The notes below the pieces were generated by a model. That model was not told the origin of the DNA. It did not search any database and saw only the letters and a program-made list of their open reading frames with translations. From Asparagopsis taxiformis (taxonomy: Eukaryota; Rhodophyta; Florideophyceae; Bonnemaisoniales; Bonnemaisoniaceae), in contig JALQPE010000056.1 of the NCBI GenBank assembly GCA_030407315.1, forward strand, positions 1-64,000: a DNA stretch of 64,000 nucleotides, in the 5' to 3' direction. A program made the position numbers and the translations under genes. Of the stretch, positions 31,469-42,761 are shown in pieces (within the stretch, counting starts at the first letter, position 1; every line of letters begins with the position of its first letter).

Positions 31469-32581
31469 CGTCTTGGGAATTGAGTGCTCAAATCATGGCC
31501 GAGCAGTATCGGAAGCCTGAAAAACTAGATCAAAGCTTCCATATATTCCTTCATTTTCTTACTATCAGATTTACTCAGGGTTTTAAGCCTGGACAGAACG
31601 TGAAAGAACTTCTTAACCTTGAAACTGCCTTTTTCCATGCTTTTGAAATACTGGGCGTGTGTATCTTCTTTTCCGAAGAAATGTTATACACTGTTTTTGT
31701 TTCCAAAACAGATGATTGATGCACATCAAAAAGCAACGGCGGCTATTTTCAATTCTCAGGTGCGATGCAGGATGTGAGAAGGGTCAGCTACGGAAACTTT
31801 TGTGTTTCGCTTCCTGAAAATGGGGATAGAAACAAATCGCTCGTGAATGAAGAAGAAGCACGCTACAGTTTGATCACTGTCTTCTTGGAAGATGTGCAAA
31901 ACTATTGAAGCAAAAGGGCAGGCGCGAGAGAGGTGGTGCGAGGAGCAACAATGTTTGCTTGCAGTTGTGTCAGCGGTGCGTACTGTCAAAGAGACAGGCG
32001 GAAGAGATATGTCGCAGAGTGAGATGTTTGTTGGCAGCGATGCGCACTACCGCGGCTCGAGATGTCAGTGCGGAGTGGGATGTGGTAAGGGTGAATATCT
32101 GTCGTGCCTCTGTGGACCGATATGGGGTTGGTACGGAGGTCCGCTCTTAGCGGGCCGTCGCGTTTGAATTGGGCGGGTGAAACTGGCGCCAATTTGCGGA
32201 CGGGCGACGGCGGTGAAAGCTGGGAGTTTCGAATTAGTTTTCCCGATTTGAAAACATGGACGACGAAAGTTGGGACCAGGTTTCGATTTTGCAATTTCAA
32301 TTTTGAAAATGAGGAAGAGCTTGGTCACGCCCGGTGCCGTCACGCAAAGTAGCCGAGTCGCGGATCCCCCTCAGAGGGGTTGTTTTGGGAGGTAAGGCTC
32401 TATGGTTATTTTTTGGGCTTTTTTAGGGAACAGCCAATAAAAAGCCGTCAAAATGGAGGACGGGATGATCTGATTGGTTGAGATGCCAACGGTGGACGAG
32501 TTGCTGTGGTTGGTCGAAATCGGCGGACCAGTTGCTCTGATTGGCTACCCTCTCTACCGGCGGTAGGAAAATCACTCCCCC
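30743..32581 (-). repeat. Right MULE arm
   Basis: Inverted copy of 24,411-26,249. The few differences I see are mostly one-base changes in homopolymers (T4/T5, T5/T6, A3/A2). Confidence 0.9.
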
Positions 32582-32591
32582 AAAAAAATGG

Positions 32592-33754
32592 AGGAGATGA
32601 GGAAGCGGAGCATCGTAAGTTCACACGCAAGAGAACATGCGGATGAAACTGCTGCATATTCCGGAATGACAATCGGAGGAGCCATGATGGGAGAGTGTGA
32701 CGATGTCGGGTCTCCCGGAATTGGGCGTACCAGGAACTGTGGTGGCCTGGGGTGGAAAATTTTCGAGTGAAGCGAGAGTTGATGGGAGACAAAATCACGC
32801 GCTGATGGACAACAACTGTTTGCATTGGAATTTGTTCACCGAATGACAGAGAATCGCGGAGGTGAACAGCATTGGAGTCTGGATCTGGGCTCGCACAGAT
32901 CTCGATAGGGCTAATCCGATCAACTTGATCGTTGTCGGCACTGCAGTAATACAAGCTATTTCGCATCATCGGCATATTGATGCAGTTTGATTACTGAAAA
33001 GTAAACGGCGAAGGGACAATAGTTGTTCAATTGCAACGGTATAACGAAGCACATTGCTAGATAGAGGAAACAAAGACCCGCAGCTACGCAGCATTTTGTG
33101 ATGTATATTGGCGCACAGCCTTTATGAAAACATCTTTCGACCCGAAACAAGATTGGAGGGCGATTGCAAGGCCCAGATGCGAGCCGGTGATGAATGCTAC
33201 CTTGTCCGCCTCTGGCAGTTCGAAGCTGGAGGCTAATATGAAGAAGTGGGGGGACAAACGCGAAAACAGCTCTGGTGAGGACTGGTTGACGGTGACTGGG
33301 CGATGGGTAGAGGCAAGATGGACAAAACTGCGAGGACGGTGGACGTGGATTTTGGGAAGGCCAAAGACGATTGTAATTGGGATGCTTGCGTGTGCCAGTT
33401 GCTTGGTGAATGTCTAGATGGTGAGGGTGTTTGGTGATCGGAAAGACATTGAGGAGTGCTAGTATCGGTGAAGACATAAATGCTAAGATGGACGCTCTTT
33501 AGATCGTCTCCTTATCTTATCATTGCGCGGGCGGAGGAATGAGGTAGTGTGCGAAAGATGGAACACAGGCGGCATAGAATTACAAGTGGAGGACGAGGAG
33601 AACTGGAGCCGACATGGACTGGTTACGGTCATTGGTGTGATGTTACGTGGAGCGCTTACCTGTCAGAGTGATTCGCCAATGGGCCCACTCCATGGAGGTT
33701 GAAATGGGCAAAAAGACTCTCGCACTCTGCCATCGGAGGAGATGAGCGGGAAGT
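32592..33754. other. Left part of duplication A without a supported gene
   Basis: 32,592-32,960 is one of four copies of the WD40-upstream repeat. Open frames around 32,960-33,480 on both strands differ from the other copy by amino-acid changes and by a frame change. I see no sign of coding constraint. Confidence 0.45.
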
Positions 33755-33846
33755 AGGGTCCGGCGTGAGTCGAACACGCGACCTATCGATCTGCAGTCGA
33801 GTGCTCTCTCGTGCTTCCATTCTCCGTACCACTGAGCTACGAACCC
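33755..33846 (-). tRNA. tRNA-Cys(GCA) with D-loop insert, copy A
   Basis: Acceptor GGGTTCG pairs fully with CGGACCC. D-stem is GCTC/GAGC, anticodon loop CTGCAGA (GCA, Cys), variable loop AGGTC, T-arm GCGTG-TTCGACT-CACGC. The discriminator is U, as expected for tRNA-Cys. The D-loop is enlarged by about 20 nt (CGGAGAATGGAAGCACGAGA after GGTA), as in red-algal tRNAs with ectopic D-loop introns. This copy has a C-U mismatch at the top of the anticodon stem (CTCGA/TCGAT). Confidence 0.85.
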
Positions 33847-34559
33847 CTTCACTACGACGCACATACTGTAACAGTCGGAAGCTCTGGCTATTGAATCGTG
33901 AGTTCTCTCTTCACACTGATATGTTCATCTCCTGCTAATGAAAGCCCCGCTACCATTCTTCCAGGCGGACACATCTTGAGCTTTACAATTCCTATCATTC
34001 TATGCGCTCTCAACTTAACTTTCGACTCCCCAGTACAGCGCTGGCGTATCATGATTATTTATTTTCACCACAATACCTTGCTCCTCTTCGAAAATTCCAT
34101 ACCGCTGCATCTCCAACTCATAACATGATCCTTTTTGTTTCTAGCAGCCAAAAGTTGGCAAAAGAACAAGCGGCTCATTTGTAAACTAGAGAAAAACCTG
34201 TGTGCCATCCAATGTAGCACTCTAGGCAGCGTGAGCATTTGAACTCCTAGATGTTCTATGTTAATTTAAAGCTCAATCACTGCAGAATGGACTCCGCCAA
34301 GTGCTCATCTGCAGTCGAAAGTTCTCGCTCTCGACATTGACGTGAGCAAGACACCACATCATTGCCTTTCTCTGCTACGACACTAAAAGAAGGATTTTTA
34401 AGTCGTTCATGACACGAAAGAGTTGATGAAACCAGCGATCGCTACGGAAAAATGCTTCTCTACGAACTGTACCAGATCCGATCCGATCTGGTCAGTCTAA
34501 AACTAAATCCAAAGAGAAACAACGCAAAAACATTTGGATACAATTTTCCGTTTATTCAT

Positions 34560-34919
34560 TCATTCGTCACTCATTACATGACTACAAAAACGATTCTGGC
34601 CACAATCAATGCAACCTTCACCATCATATGTAGGGATGCTACGCATCCGCGACAAGAAGGATTCGATATCCAACACGTGCTCCCAAAGCGCATACCACGC
34701 TTCGCGACCGCGCGACATGAGCTGGAAGATGAAGTGATGCATTCTTCTCAGACTCTCTGCCGTGGGAGCACCTTCCTGTCCTACGTCGTCATTGACTCGC
34801 GAAAGATTTCTCAGAAACCACTGTATTTCTTCGAGATCTTCGCGGAGTCGCTGCTCGTTGGGTAGGACAGGGGAGGGGAAGTCTTCACGAGCTTGTGTTT
34901 GTCCACTGTTCTTCGCCAT
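34560..34919 (-). CDS. Small hypothetical protein, 119 aa (copy A)
   Basis: Start ATG at 34,919 (MAKNSGQTQAREDF). Mostly helical (RLREDLEEIQWFLRNL; SLRRMHHFIFQLMSRGREAWYALWEHVLDIESFL), then CIDCGQNRFCSH near the C terminus, which could bind a metal. The paralogue at 59,919-60,278 differs only by conservative changes (K/R, D/E) near the start, while neighbouring DNA has more differences. This mildly supports real coding. No family recognised. Confidence 0.5.
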   Translation of the reverse strand: MAKNSGQTQAREDFPSPVLPNEQRLREDLEEIQWFLRNLSRVNDDVGQEGAPTAESLRRMHHFIFQLMSRGREAWYALWEHVLDIESFLSRMRSIPTYDGEGCIDCGQNRFCSHVMSDE

Positions 34920-36178
34920 TGTGATAGATTTTGGCTTCTTTTCTGGTAGTTGTGGAGAGAGTTGACAGCAAGCTTGAGAAGTTTTGGGGAGGTGGGAGGG
35001 CAAGGGGATGGATTGTTGGATTGATATTTATATGGGAGAAGGGGAGGCATTGGGGGATCAGTCGTGTGGTCGTTGTGTGAGTGGCAGGCACACAGGTTGA
35101 CTGAAAATGTAACCTTTCTTTGTTCAATGCAATGTAGCGCGCTTGATTGTATGGGTGAATGTGTAATTATTTTGCACTGCAGCTCGTGGAGGCAGGTGAA
35201 AGGTGCGATTGCTAGCGGGAGTGAGGAGAGGAGGAGTTACAATATTCACGTGGGGGAAGCATAGAAGAGAGAGAGGGGAGGGATAGAAAACACAATCTGT
35301 GGCCCTTATCGGAGGAATCAGTAGCGCAGGAGGTCACTCTCAGTTGTGTGTTGTGTTTTTCCTCTGTCTATCTCTTCTTGGCGGTCTCGGCGACTATCTA
35401 TTTATGTAGATCGTAAGCCCTAGCGGCAATCGCACAGAAACTAATTAGCTGCCATGTAATAACCTTCGGGTATTCACACTCCCGAAGTAGGTGCTAAATT
35501 ATTACGTTGACATGTAGATATTCAGGACTGCGCATTAGTGTTGTTACGTGTCTGAATAATTGCCACGTGTTGGTGAACAAGGTAGAGGGGTCATGATGGC
35601 TACAAATCGTATTGCATTGCATTGTTGACAAGTAGAAGGAGAAGTGAATGATGATAGGGATGGATGTGAAGATTAGTAAATGGTGGAGTAAATAGATGAG
35701 ATTACCTGTCTACCGTTGTTTGAATTAGATGCTGTAGGTCTGCGTCCATGTTGGCGGGGAGGAAATATCAGAGTGGGAAAGAGCTTTGCATTATGTGTTG
35801 GTAGTACAAACTGTGTCACCTATCATTATGCTATAGCAGATTAAGAGAGAGCACAGTACCGTTGGGCGGGGGTGGAGGCATGGTGCGGACAGGGGCGGTG
35901 CTGTTTCACTAATTTGACATTACAGCACACCAGAGGGCGGGTGGGCGGGCAGTCATCAGGGAAGAAATGTCGCGACATCAGCAAACAACTGATCAGATTG
36001 GTCTAGCTAGATGAAATGATAATCTGTGAACGGGATAGTATCGGAAGGTTATTGAAGTGGAGAGGTGAATCGCGAAACTATGACAGGGTGTAGGAGAAGG
36101 ATGGTAGAAACATCAATGTGCATGATGCTAGAGGATGATGTGTGGTAGCAGCGTTGGCTGTGAAGTTGGGAGAGAAAC
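34920..36178. other. Right part of duplication A without a supported gene
   Basis: G-rich on the plus strand with no convincing frame. It contains the 307-bp insertion listed separately. Confidence 0.4.
35298..35604. mobile_element. MITE-like 307-bp insertion
   Basis: Present in duplication copy A, absent from copy A' (CACAATCGTATTGC is uninterrupted at 60,651). The ends are TGTGGCC and GGCTACA (imperfect inverted ends) and it is flanked by AATC on both sides (35,294-35,297 and 35,605-35,608). A deletion between AATC repeats in the other copy is the alternative. Confidence 0.55.
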
Positions 36179-36378
36179 GGGCTACCAGTCCGTCGTACCA
36201 ACGTGTGTGGATTTTGATGTATGGGGAAATCTCAATTTCAGCGGTGGCCACTTAATGTCAGCTGACACCGCATTCGCGTATTCCAAAGGCATTCTAGAGC
36301 TGCCTCGCATCAATGTCTTCCGCAATCGAGGATGAGCCACTCCGTTGAGCGTCCAACATGCATTACTTTCAGTCAACC

Positions 36379-36850
36379 TCACATATCAACCAAACGTTCA
36401 AACCTCTCTACTTTCTCCATTTCCGAGCTATCCGCGCCCTTCTCACCCACACTCCACACAAACATATCCGTGGCCAATGCGATCAGCGATCTCCCGTCGG
36501 CGCTCATCCATAACGAGCACAAATTCCTCATCTGCTCATCCCTTAATTCCACGACGAATATGACCCCGCCATCCAACTTGCTCACGTCCCACATGCAGAT
36601 TGTCTCTCTCCCTCCAGTGTACAGCAACTTGCCATCAGCGCTGAACACCATCGAAAATGCGCTTCCGTGATGGCCTCTGAGCGGCGCACAAACCTGCTTG
36701 CAGGTTTGCAAGTCCCAGATACAGATGCTGCCATCGTATGCCGCTGATGCCACCAGTCGTCCGCACGTTCTCACAGCCAAGCCGTTGAGTGGCTTGGTGT
36801 GTAGCAGAGGACGTCCATGTAGATGCGGTCGGAACTTTCCATGCTTAGCG
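36379..36850 (-). pseudogene. WD40 gene fragment (copy E, C-terminal part)
   Basis: Reads PLNGLAVRTCGRLVASAAYDGSICIWDLQTCKQV, then the last WD repeats and the family C terminus (SLIALATDMFVWSV ... FERLVDM). The similarity begins only about 36,850. The first two-thirds of the gene, including the MFGFS start, are missing and unrelated sequence precedes it. Confidence 0.8.
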
Positions 36851-36939
36851 ACCTTTGCAAGTTCCAGTGCTGTACTAAACACGCCACTACGTCTGTACAG
36901 AGTTTCATGCCTCTCTTTAGAAAATTTTGTCTGGAGCAC

Positions 36940-37291
36940 ACATTAGACTAGCGCGTTTCAAAGAGAATACGAGGGGACTGCGGTCAGGCAACGGGGCGAA
37001 TTTGACGACCAGTTCATTGGAATACTAAAGCCGCTGTCGTGCTCTGTACCGATCAATTCCAGCTTCCATTAAAAAGACCGTCTGATCATTTAGACTCTCT
37101 GCTATGCTGTCGCGAAAATCGTCGACATAGAAACTTGTCACCGATATCCTCTACAAACTATCGCGACTTCATTCTTTCAGAGAACCAAATTATCAATCAG
37201 TTCTTCATCGACACAAAACGAATATAAAAGAGCACGAGACCTGCAGAGATAAATATTGATAGTTTTATTGCCTATAAATACACCCTCTCCT
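36940..37291. other. Spacer
   Basis: No gene or recognisable repeat seen. Confidence 0.35.
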
Positions 37292-37677
37292 TCAAACAGA
37301 ACCCTCACTCAAACCCGAACGCATCCCACATCTCGCCGCACATCCCTCTTCTACTTCAGCCGTGTTCCTTAGCACAGTCACAAGCGCCCGTTTGTACGAG
37401 GCCAGTGAAAGTTCCAGAAGCAACACTCTGTCGCACTTGTTGCCCTCCCGGTTCGCTAGCCTCTTCAGCCGCGCAAAGTTTGCATGGCAGATTTTGAGCT
37501 CCTCACTCCATTCCGAAAACGAAAACTGTTTGGCGAGCAGTTGTTTCGTGACGAGTCGGGTCGCTCGATTCTCTGCTTTCCTGGCAGCTTTCCTCACACG
37601 CTTACTGTGTGGAAGAGTGACGCTTCCCTTGCCGCTATCCGGGCTTTTTGGATGGCTTTGTTGAGGCGTGGCGACAT
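37292..37677 (-). pseudogene. Basic small protein, frameshifted paralogue
   Basis: From ATG 37,677 (MSPRLNKAIQKARIAAREAS) the text matches the intact paralogue at 46,561-46,953 until about 37,605. There one base appears lost (CACACAGTAAGC). The match resumes one frame over (KRVRKAARKAENRATRLVTKQ ... SLASYKRALVTVLRNTAEVEEGCAA). Arg/Lys/Ala-rich helical N-terminal half; no family recognised. Confidence 0.7.
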
Positions 37678-38228
37678 GTGTGGTAGTTGTGAAGTTTGGG
37701 TCGGATGAGTGTGAAGAGTGCTTTGACAGTGGGGGTGGGGGTGCGACTTTCGGATCTTGGGCGGTCTTGGGCGGTGGGTATAAGTACCGTTTCGTTGTCG
37801 AGGCGGTCGCGCGGAACGAATATTTTGAGAATGCGTAATGCAATAGGGAAGGGGAAAGAATGAGAGAGGGATTGCGTGTAGGGCTGTGAATTATCAGCCG
37901 TAATATTGACGCTGTGTTTCACATTCTGTGAATATGTTGATTCGATTCGATAGAGTAAAGACAGTTTGTGTATTGTCAATGACGGAACAAAGTGAAATGT
38001 GGTGCTTCCTTGAAACCAAGCTGCATGTTGTGCTTGCACTTACTACTTGCATTTTTAGTGTTCAGGAAATGAACGAGTTAGTGTCGATTGTAGTGGTTGG
38101 TGTGAAGGACTGACGTGAAATGTTAAGAAAATGGGATACTGATCCCCTGCGACAAGCAATATGGCTCAACTGCTCACAACTGGTGTCCGGATACTGTCCA
38201 GACAAAAGCGTTTTACAACACATTTCCT

Positions 38229-38338
38229 TGTGAAGAGAACAGTGTTCCTTCGCTGTTTATTGACGGAGTGGAGCGACGGCGGAGGTTAAAGTACTAGAGG
38301 AGTGCTGTAAGTGGCTGTAAGCATATAGTTATTTGTCA
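38229..38338 (-). repeat. Copia-1 3' LTR
   Basis: 110 bp, identical by eye to 42,762-42,871, with TG...CA ends (TGACAAATAAC ... CTTCACA on the minus strand). Preceded by the target duplicate TTCCT at 38,224-38,228. Confidence 0.95.
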
Positions 38339-38399
38339 AGTGTAAAGTTATTTGGTAGAGCTGCGAAGTGGCCACGGTGCGGAAAGGAAAAGTTATTTG

Positions 38400-40997
38400 T
38401 CAGTCGCCGCGCGCCGTGGACACTGAGAGGCGGAGTAAAGGAAGTTTGAGAGTGAATTGAGCCGGTTTGAGTGCCTTCGTTAATAGATCAGCAGGGTTGT
38501 CAATAGAGGAGATATGCTGTGGTGCAATGAGCCCTTTTTGTACCTGCTCTTTGAGCCAGTGGTACTTGATGTCAATGTGGCGAGCCTTGGGTGTCGGGTA
38601 AGAGGATTTGGCGGTGACAAGGGCAGCGGCGTTGTCGATGTACAGAGGGATTGGGGCACGGGCAAGGTGGCGGGTCTCATAAAAGAAGTTGGAAACGGCT
38701 AGTAGTTGCTGGGCGGTGTGGAACGTTGCAACATATTCGGCAGCGTGAGTAGATGGGGACACTGTGCGCTGGCGTTTGGACTGCCACGCAATAGGAGACC
38801 CATTATAGATAATCAGGCTGCCTGTAGTAGAACGACGGGTGTCCGGGCACGCAGCGTGATCTGAGTCTGAGAATGCCATGAGAGAGGATTTGAGCTGGCG
38901 GTGATATGTTATTCCCGTGTTCAGTGAGCCGCGGAGATATCGCAGGACACGCAATGCAGCCAACCAGTGGTAAGTGGTGGGGTTGTGTGAATAGCGGCCC
39001 AGAAAGCCAACTATGAATGAGATGTCCGGGCGCGTACAGTCGGCGAGATATCGCAGGGCGCCAATAAGGCCTGTATAGTCGTACTTGGATGTGTTAAGTG
39101 GTTTAGAGTCCGTGTTGGTTGAATAGAGAAGCTCTGAGGCAATCGGAGAGGGTGACGGCTTGGCGTGAGTGTGGCGATACTTGTCGAGGAGGGATTGGAT
39201 ATATCCCGGTTGAGATATAGTTATGCCTTGTTTTGATTGCGTTACTTTCCATCCAAGCAAGGTGGAGACAGGACCGAGGTCCTTGAGGGCATACTTCTGA
39301 AGGAGGGTGTTTTTGGTTGAAGAAATGAGCGTTCTGGAATTGGATATAACGAGGAAATCATCCACAGTAATGATAAGAAGGATAAAGCGGGAGGTATCAT
39401 TTTGGTCGTGACGGATGAAAGAGCATGGATCGGAGTGCAGACGGGTGAAGCTGTGAGATTGGAGAAAAGAGGCTAAACCCTCTGTGAATATCTTGCACGC
39501 CTGTTTGCTTCCATACATGTTCCCAGTTAGTTGGGCAACATGATTTGGATATCGGAGGGAGCCATCAAAGCGGGTGGGTTGGTGGACGAATATCATTCTG
39601 TCCTCGTTGAATTTCTCATGAAGAAATGCAGCTTCGAGATCCCAGTGTATGGCATGATATGAGTTTGCAGCAGCAAGAGCGAGTGCTGATCGAATTGTGT
39701 CGCGGTGAGTGACTGGACTGGAGAGATCATACGGGTCATAATGTATTCCGGGGATCTGTTTATCCCCTCGTACTGTGCATCTAACTTTGCGACTGGTCGG
39801 GGTGCCATCGCTGTCACGCTTCAGTTTGAATACTGTGGTGAGTGGAATTATTTTCGTGTCAGGAGGGATAGTAGAGCGTGGGACATAGGAGAGAATGCCT
39901 CGGGATTCTAAGTTGTCAATTTCGGTATTCCAGGCAGCTTCCCAGTCAGCGGCATCTGGTGCCTGGCGTGCCTGGGAGAGGGTCTTGGGTTCTGATACGT
40001 TTTGATCAGCAAAGGCGGTGACATGATTGGAGAACGAATCAGGTTCGGGGAAGTATGTCCTAATGGGGTCCGCAGTGGGGTGGTATTCGGCAAAGTCGGA
40101 GATGCGGCATCTGTGTACAGTATTCTTGTCAGGGTTGAATACGAAATAGTGTCGGCAATCTTGGCGGGCCAGGTAATGCATTAGAATGGCTCGTGGTCCA
40201 AGTTTGGAGTGTGGGGAGCGATCGTGGACATAGCCCTGTGTGCCGAACGGTAGGAGAGTGGTGACGTCAGGTGAGGTGCGAGTCCAGAGAGTGGCAGGGA
40301 GCGAGCCATGTGCACTGTGCGGAGTGTGATTGTATGAATCTGTTGCATTGATGAGAGCGTAGTCGAAAAGGGTGTGTGGAAGGCCAGAGGTTAGAAGACT
40401 GGAACGTGTAGAATCCAATATGGTTCGATTGACACGCTCTGCTAACGAATTTTCTTGCGGAGTGTGAGGTATCGTAGGGTGAGTGGTGATGTTGAGCTGC
40501 GCATAGAATTTTTTTAGATCCGATGAGTAATACTCACGAGCATTGTCAGAAGTGATGTCGTGTATGACATGGGGCGTGTGAGTGTGTGTGTGAAGGATGT
40601 GTGTTTTGATGAAGGCAGCGGCGCCTGATTTGGTAGGGCTGCAGTGCACTGTGAGATAACGACTGCCTTCGTCGAGGAATGTTGAAAAATACCGGTTACC
40701 ATCCTGGGAGGTGCATGGAAATGGGCCACAGATGTCAGTATGCAGGTGGCTGCCAATGGGTGCAGAGCGGGAGCGTCGCCGGAAGGGTGCAGCGCTTGTT
40801 TTACCCACTGCACAGCCTGAGCAGGACATCCTGGGCGGAGGCTGGAGAAGTGATTTAGGCATGTTGGGAACAAGGTTTTGTTTGGCCATGTGATGGATCT
40901 TTTTTGGATGGGCATGACAGAGCTTGAGGTGCCAGTGATGATAGTCCCTGAGAACTGATGAGAAGGGAACTGTGATTTTTTGTTTGACGCGGGTCAA
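38400..40997 (-). CDS. Copia-1 pol: integrase, reverse transcriptase, RNase H
   Basis: 865 codons, entered from gag-protease by a step one base back (the frame begins at a TTG, so it has no start of its own). HHCC region: HWHLKLCHAHP ... CSGCAVGK. Integrase core: HTDICGP, ITSDNAREY, ENSLAERVNRT (D, D, E). Reverse transcriptase: HWDLEAAFLHE, GNMYGSKQACKIF, ITVDDFLVIS. RNase H: AFSDSDHAACPDTRRSTTG ... STHAAEYVA ... LYIDNAAALVTAK. Full length for a copia pol. The frame is unbroken and looks functional. Confidence 0.95.
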   Translation of the reverse strand: MTRVKQKITVPFSSVLRDYHHWHLKLCHAHPKKIHHMAKQNLVPNMPKSLLQPPPRMSCSGCAVGKTSAAPFRRRSRSAPIGSHLHTDICGPFPCTSQDGNRYFSTFLDEGSRYLTVHCSPTKSGAAAFIKTHILHTHTHTPHVIHDITSDNAREYYSSDLKKFYAQLNITTHPTIPHTPQENSLAERVNRTILDSTRSSLLTSGLPHTLFDYALINATDSYNHTPHSAHGSLPATLWTRTSPDVTTLLPFGTQGYVHDRSPHSKLGPRAILMHYLARQDCRHYFVFNPDKNTVHRCRISDFAEYHPTADPIRTYFPEPDSFSNHVTAFADQNVSEPKTLSQARQAPDAADWEAAWNTEIDNLESRGILSYVPRSTIPPDTKIIPLTTVFKLKRDSDGTPTSRKVRCTVRGDKQIPGIHYDPYDLSSPVTHRDTIRSALALAAANSYHAIHWDLEAAFLHEKFNEDRMIFVHQPTRFDGSLRYPNHVAQLTGNMYGSKQACKIFTEGLASFLQSHSFTRLHSDPCSFIRHDQNDTSRFILLIITVDDFLVISNSRTLISSTKNTLLQKYALKDLGPVSTLLGWKVTQSKQGITISQPGYIQSLLDKYRHTHAKPSPSPIASELLYSTNTDSKPLNTSKYDYTGLIGALRYLADCTRPDISFIVGFLGRYSHNPTTYHWLAALRVLRYLRGSLNTGITYHRQLKSSLMAFSDSDHAACPDTRRSTTGSLIIYNGSPIAWQSKRQRTVSPSTHAAEYVATFHTAQQLLAVSNFFYETRHLARAPIPLYIDNAAALVTAKSSYPTPKARHIDIKYHWLKEQVQKGLIAPQHISSIDNPADLLTKALKPAQFTLKLPLLRLSVSTARGD

Positions 40998-42757
40998 CTG
41001 GATACGTTTAGTTCCTTTGTTTGTTCGGTCTGGTTTGGGTATTTTGCGGAGGCGGGAGGGCTTCTTGAGCGTAGATTTGATGCTGGGGTTCCCGAGAGCG
41101 GCTTCTTTTTTGTTCCATTGAGTTGGCGTTTGCGCAACGAAAGGCGGGAGGGTATGGTGCGAGCTGTGTTGGCCATGTTTCGTGAGGGGGACTTGCGCGG
41201 TGCATGATTGCTGGACAAAATATAGAGACCTTTATGTTTTGGTGCAGTGGCTATCACACGTGGGGAAGGAGGTGGGGATGATTGTTCAGTGATGTATGCC
41301 TTGTTATGTTGAAACAAAACATCATGTGTGCGGGTAACCTGTGACACGGAGAGAAGGTTCGATTGAAGTTCTGGTCCAACAATTGCTGGATGAGCAGGAA
41401 GGGTGGATTCGTGGTTAACTGGGATGGAGACATGATCTCGGTGCGTGGTTCGCGATTTGCGGCCATCAGCGTTGCGTGTGTGCGATCTGTACTTGGTCAT
41501 TCCTGAAACGGGTTTAACAAGGTGTGTCGGGTCAGCACCCGAATCCAGAATGTATGAGGTGCAGGGAGTGGTGTGGAAACGTACAGTGTCAATGGGATGA
41601 TCATCTGTGGCGGTGTCGGAGTCATGAGATTCGTCTTCATGGTACTCATGGCATGCCGATCCTGGAATGGATAGGTGTGCTTTCGGTTTCGGCGTGTGCA
41701 CGGTATTGCCTTTGTGGCGCGCGATGGCAGCGAGATGTGACTTCCGAACACGACATTCCGATGTGGAATGGTAGAACGATCCGTGTATGGTGCACCACGG
41801 ACCTGAGTGTCCGGAAGGTGGTTTTATGTGGTTGTTCGGATTGATACGGCGCTGGAATGTCGAGGAACGAGAGCGGGGATTGTACTGATGTCGGGTACGG
41901 AGTACACGAGATGTAGCAGGTGGTGACTGTAGTGGAGGTGATGTCCGCTTGGTTATGTCATCGTGTTTGGCCATCATTGATATTATTGTGGGCATTGGGA
42001 GCGGAGCTGTTGGGTGAAGAGCATTATGTGCTGCGATGGTTTGAAGGAAAACAGTCCAGTCGGAATGACTTTCGAGTCCTTCAAGAATGAATTTGACAGT
42101 GGTTTGCTCATTGGATATGTCCGGGTAGTTCGCACGGATCATAATAGCTCTGATCTCGTTGTGCTTTGCAACATACTCCGAGACAGTGAGTAAGCTGTTC
42201 CACTTGATCTGCTGAGCTTTAGATCGGAGGTTTTCATCCGTATGCTCAGGATTTCTTGTAGTGAGACGCGTCTGGATGCGGGCAAAGAGGGTGTGAATGG
42301 GGCCAGAAAGTTCGGCGTCAGTGAATAGTGCCATAATCTCAGGGGAGAGAGGGAAGTACGAGGAGTTGCGCTTGAGAGTGATTTGTGATGTGAAGGTTGG
42401 CTTCTGCTTCAGTGGTAGAGGTTGGGGTGGGTTGTAAAAGATATTGCAAGACATTGTATGATCGAGCAAAATGCTCAACGCTTATGCGCCATGGAATGAA
42501 ATTGGAAAATGTGAGCGTGGGATTTCCAGCTGATGTGGAATAGACGTGGGCGGGGTAGTCATGGGTGCAAGATAGTAGGCGGTAGTCGTCGTCGCCAATG
42601 GAATGTGAGGTGGGCGGAAGTTGTCGTCGCCGGTTCGTGTGTCGCTGGGGACTTGTGCAGGTGTTGTGGCAGAATGAGCAGATTGGCCGTCAGAGAGATC
42701 TTGTGCTGGAGAGGGAATGGCGGTGGGTGGGGATGCGCTTGGTGCGTCTGGGTCCAT
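40994..42757 (-). pseudogene. Copia-1 gag and protease, frame-disturbed N-terminus
   Basis: ATG 42,757 (MDPDAPSA) lies inside the primer-binding site. The frame leaves the gag text near 42,515, where a C appears lost in a CCC run. It reads NFIPWRISVEHFARSYN in the next frame and returns near 42,375. From there it is clean to 40,994: RRINPNNHIKPPSG, a CTIHGSFYHSTSEC zinc-knuckle-like motif, and the protease DSGA motif (YILDSGADPTHLV). It overlaps pol by 4 nt. Confidence 0.85.
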
Positions 42758-42761
42758 AACC
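42748..42761 (-). promoter_or_regulatory. Copia-1 primer-binding site
   Basis: GGTTATGGACCCAG on the minus strand, directly inside the 5' LTR. It differs at two bases from the initiator tRNA-Met anticodon-region complement seen intact in copia-2. The ATG within it is the gag start. Confidence 0.7.

Larger units (their letters stand above)
24401..32581 (+). mobile_element. MULE DNA transposon with 1.84-kb inverted arms and Ulp1 protease
   Basis: Long terminal inverted repeats (24,411-26,249 and 30,743-32,581) enclose a MULE-type transposase. The flanks AAAACGATGG (24,391) and AAAAAAATGG (32,582) look like an imperfect 9-10-bp target duplication. The undisturbed target is present at 57,943-57,952 in the duplicate of this region (AAAACGATGGAGGAGATGAG). 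The left edge has a short tandem extra copy of GGAGTGATTT (24,401). Confidence 0.9.
32592..36178. repeat. Segmental duplication, copy A
   Basis: Matches 57,953-61,220 throughout, with scattered substitutions and one large insertion (35,298-35,604). It carries the WD40-upstream repeat, a tRNA-Cys and the 119-aa gene. The similarity stops at GAGAGAAAC (36,170-36,178), exactly where copia-3 is inserted in the other copy. Confidence 0.9.

Noticed and set aside
33124..33417. 97-codon frame in duplication A, also present in A'
   Set aside because: The differences between copies change amino acids freely and the stop position shifts. There is no sign of selection on the protein.
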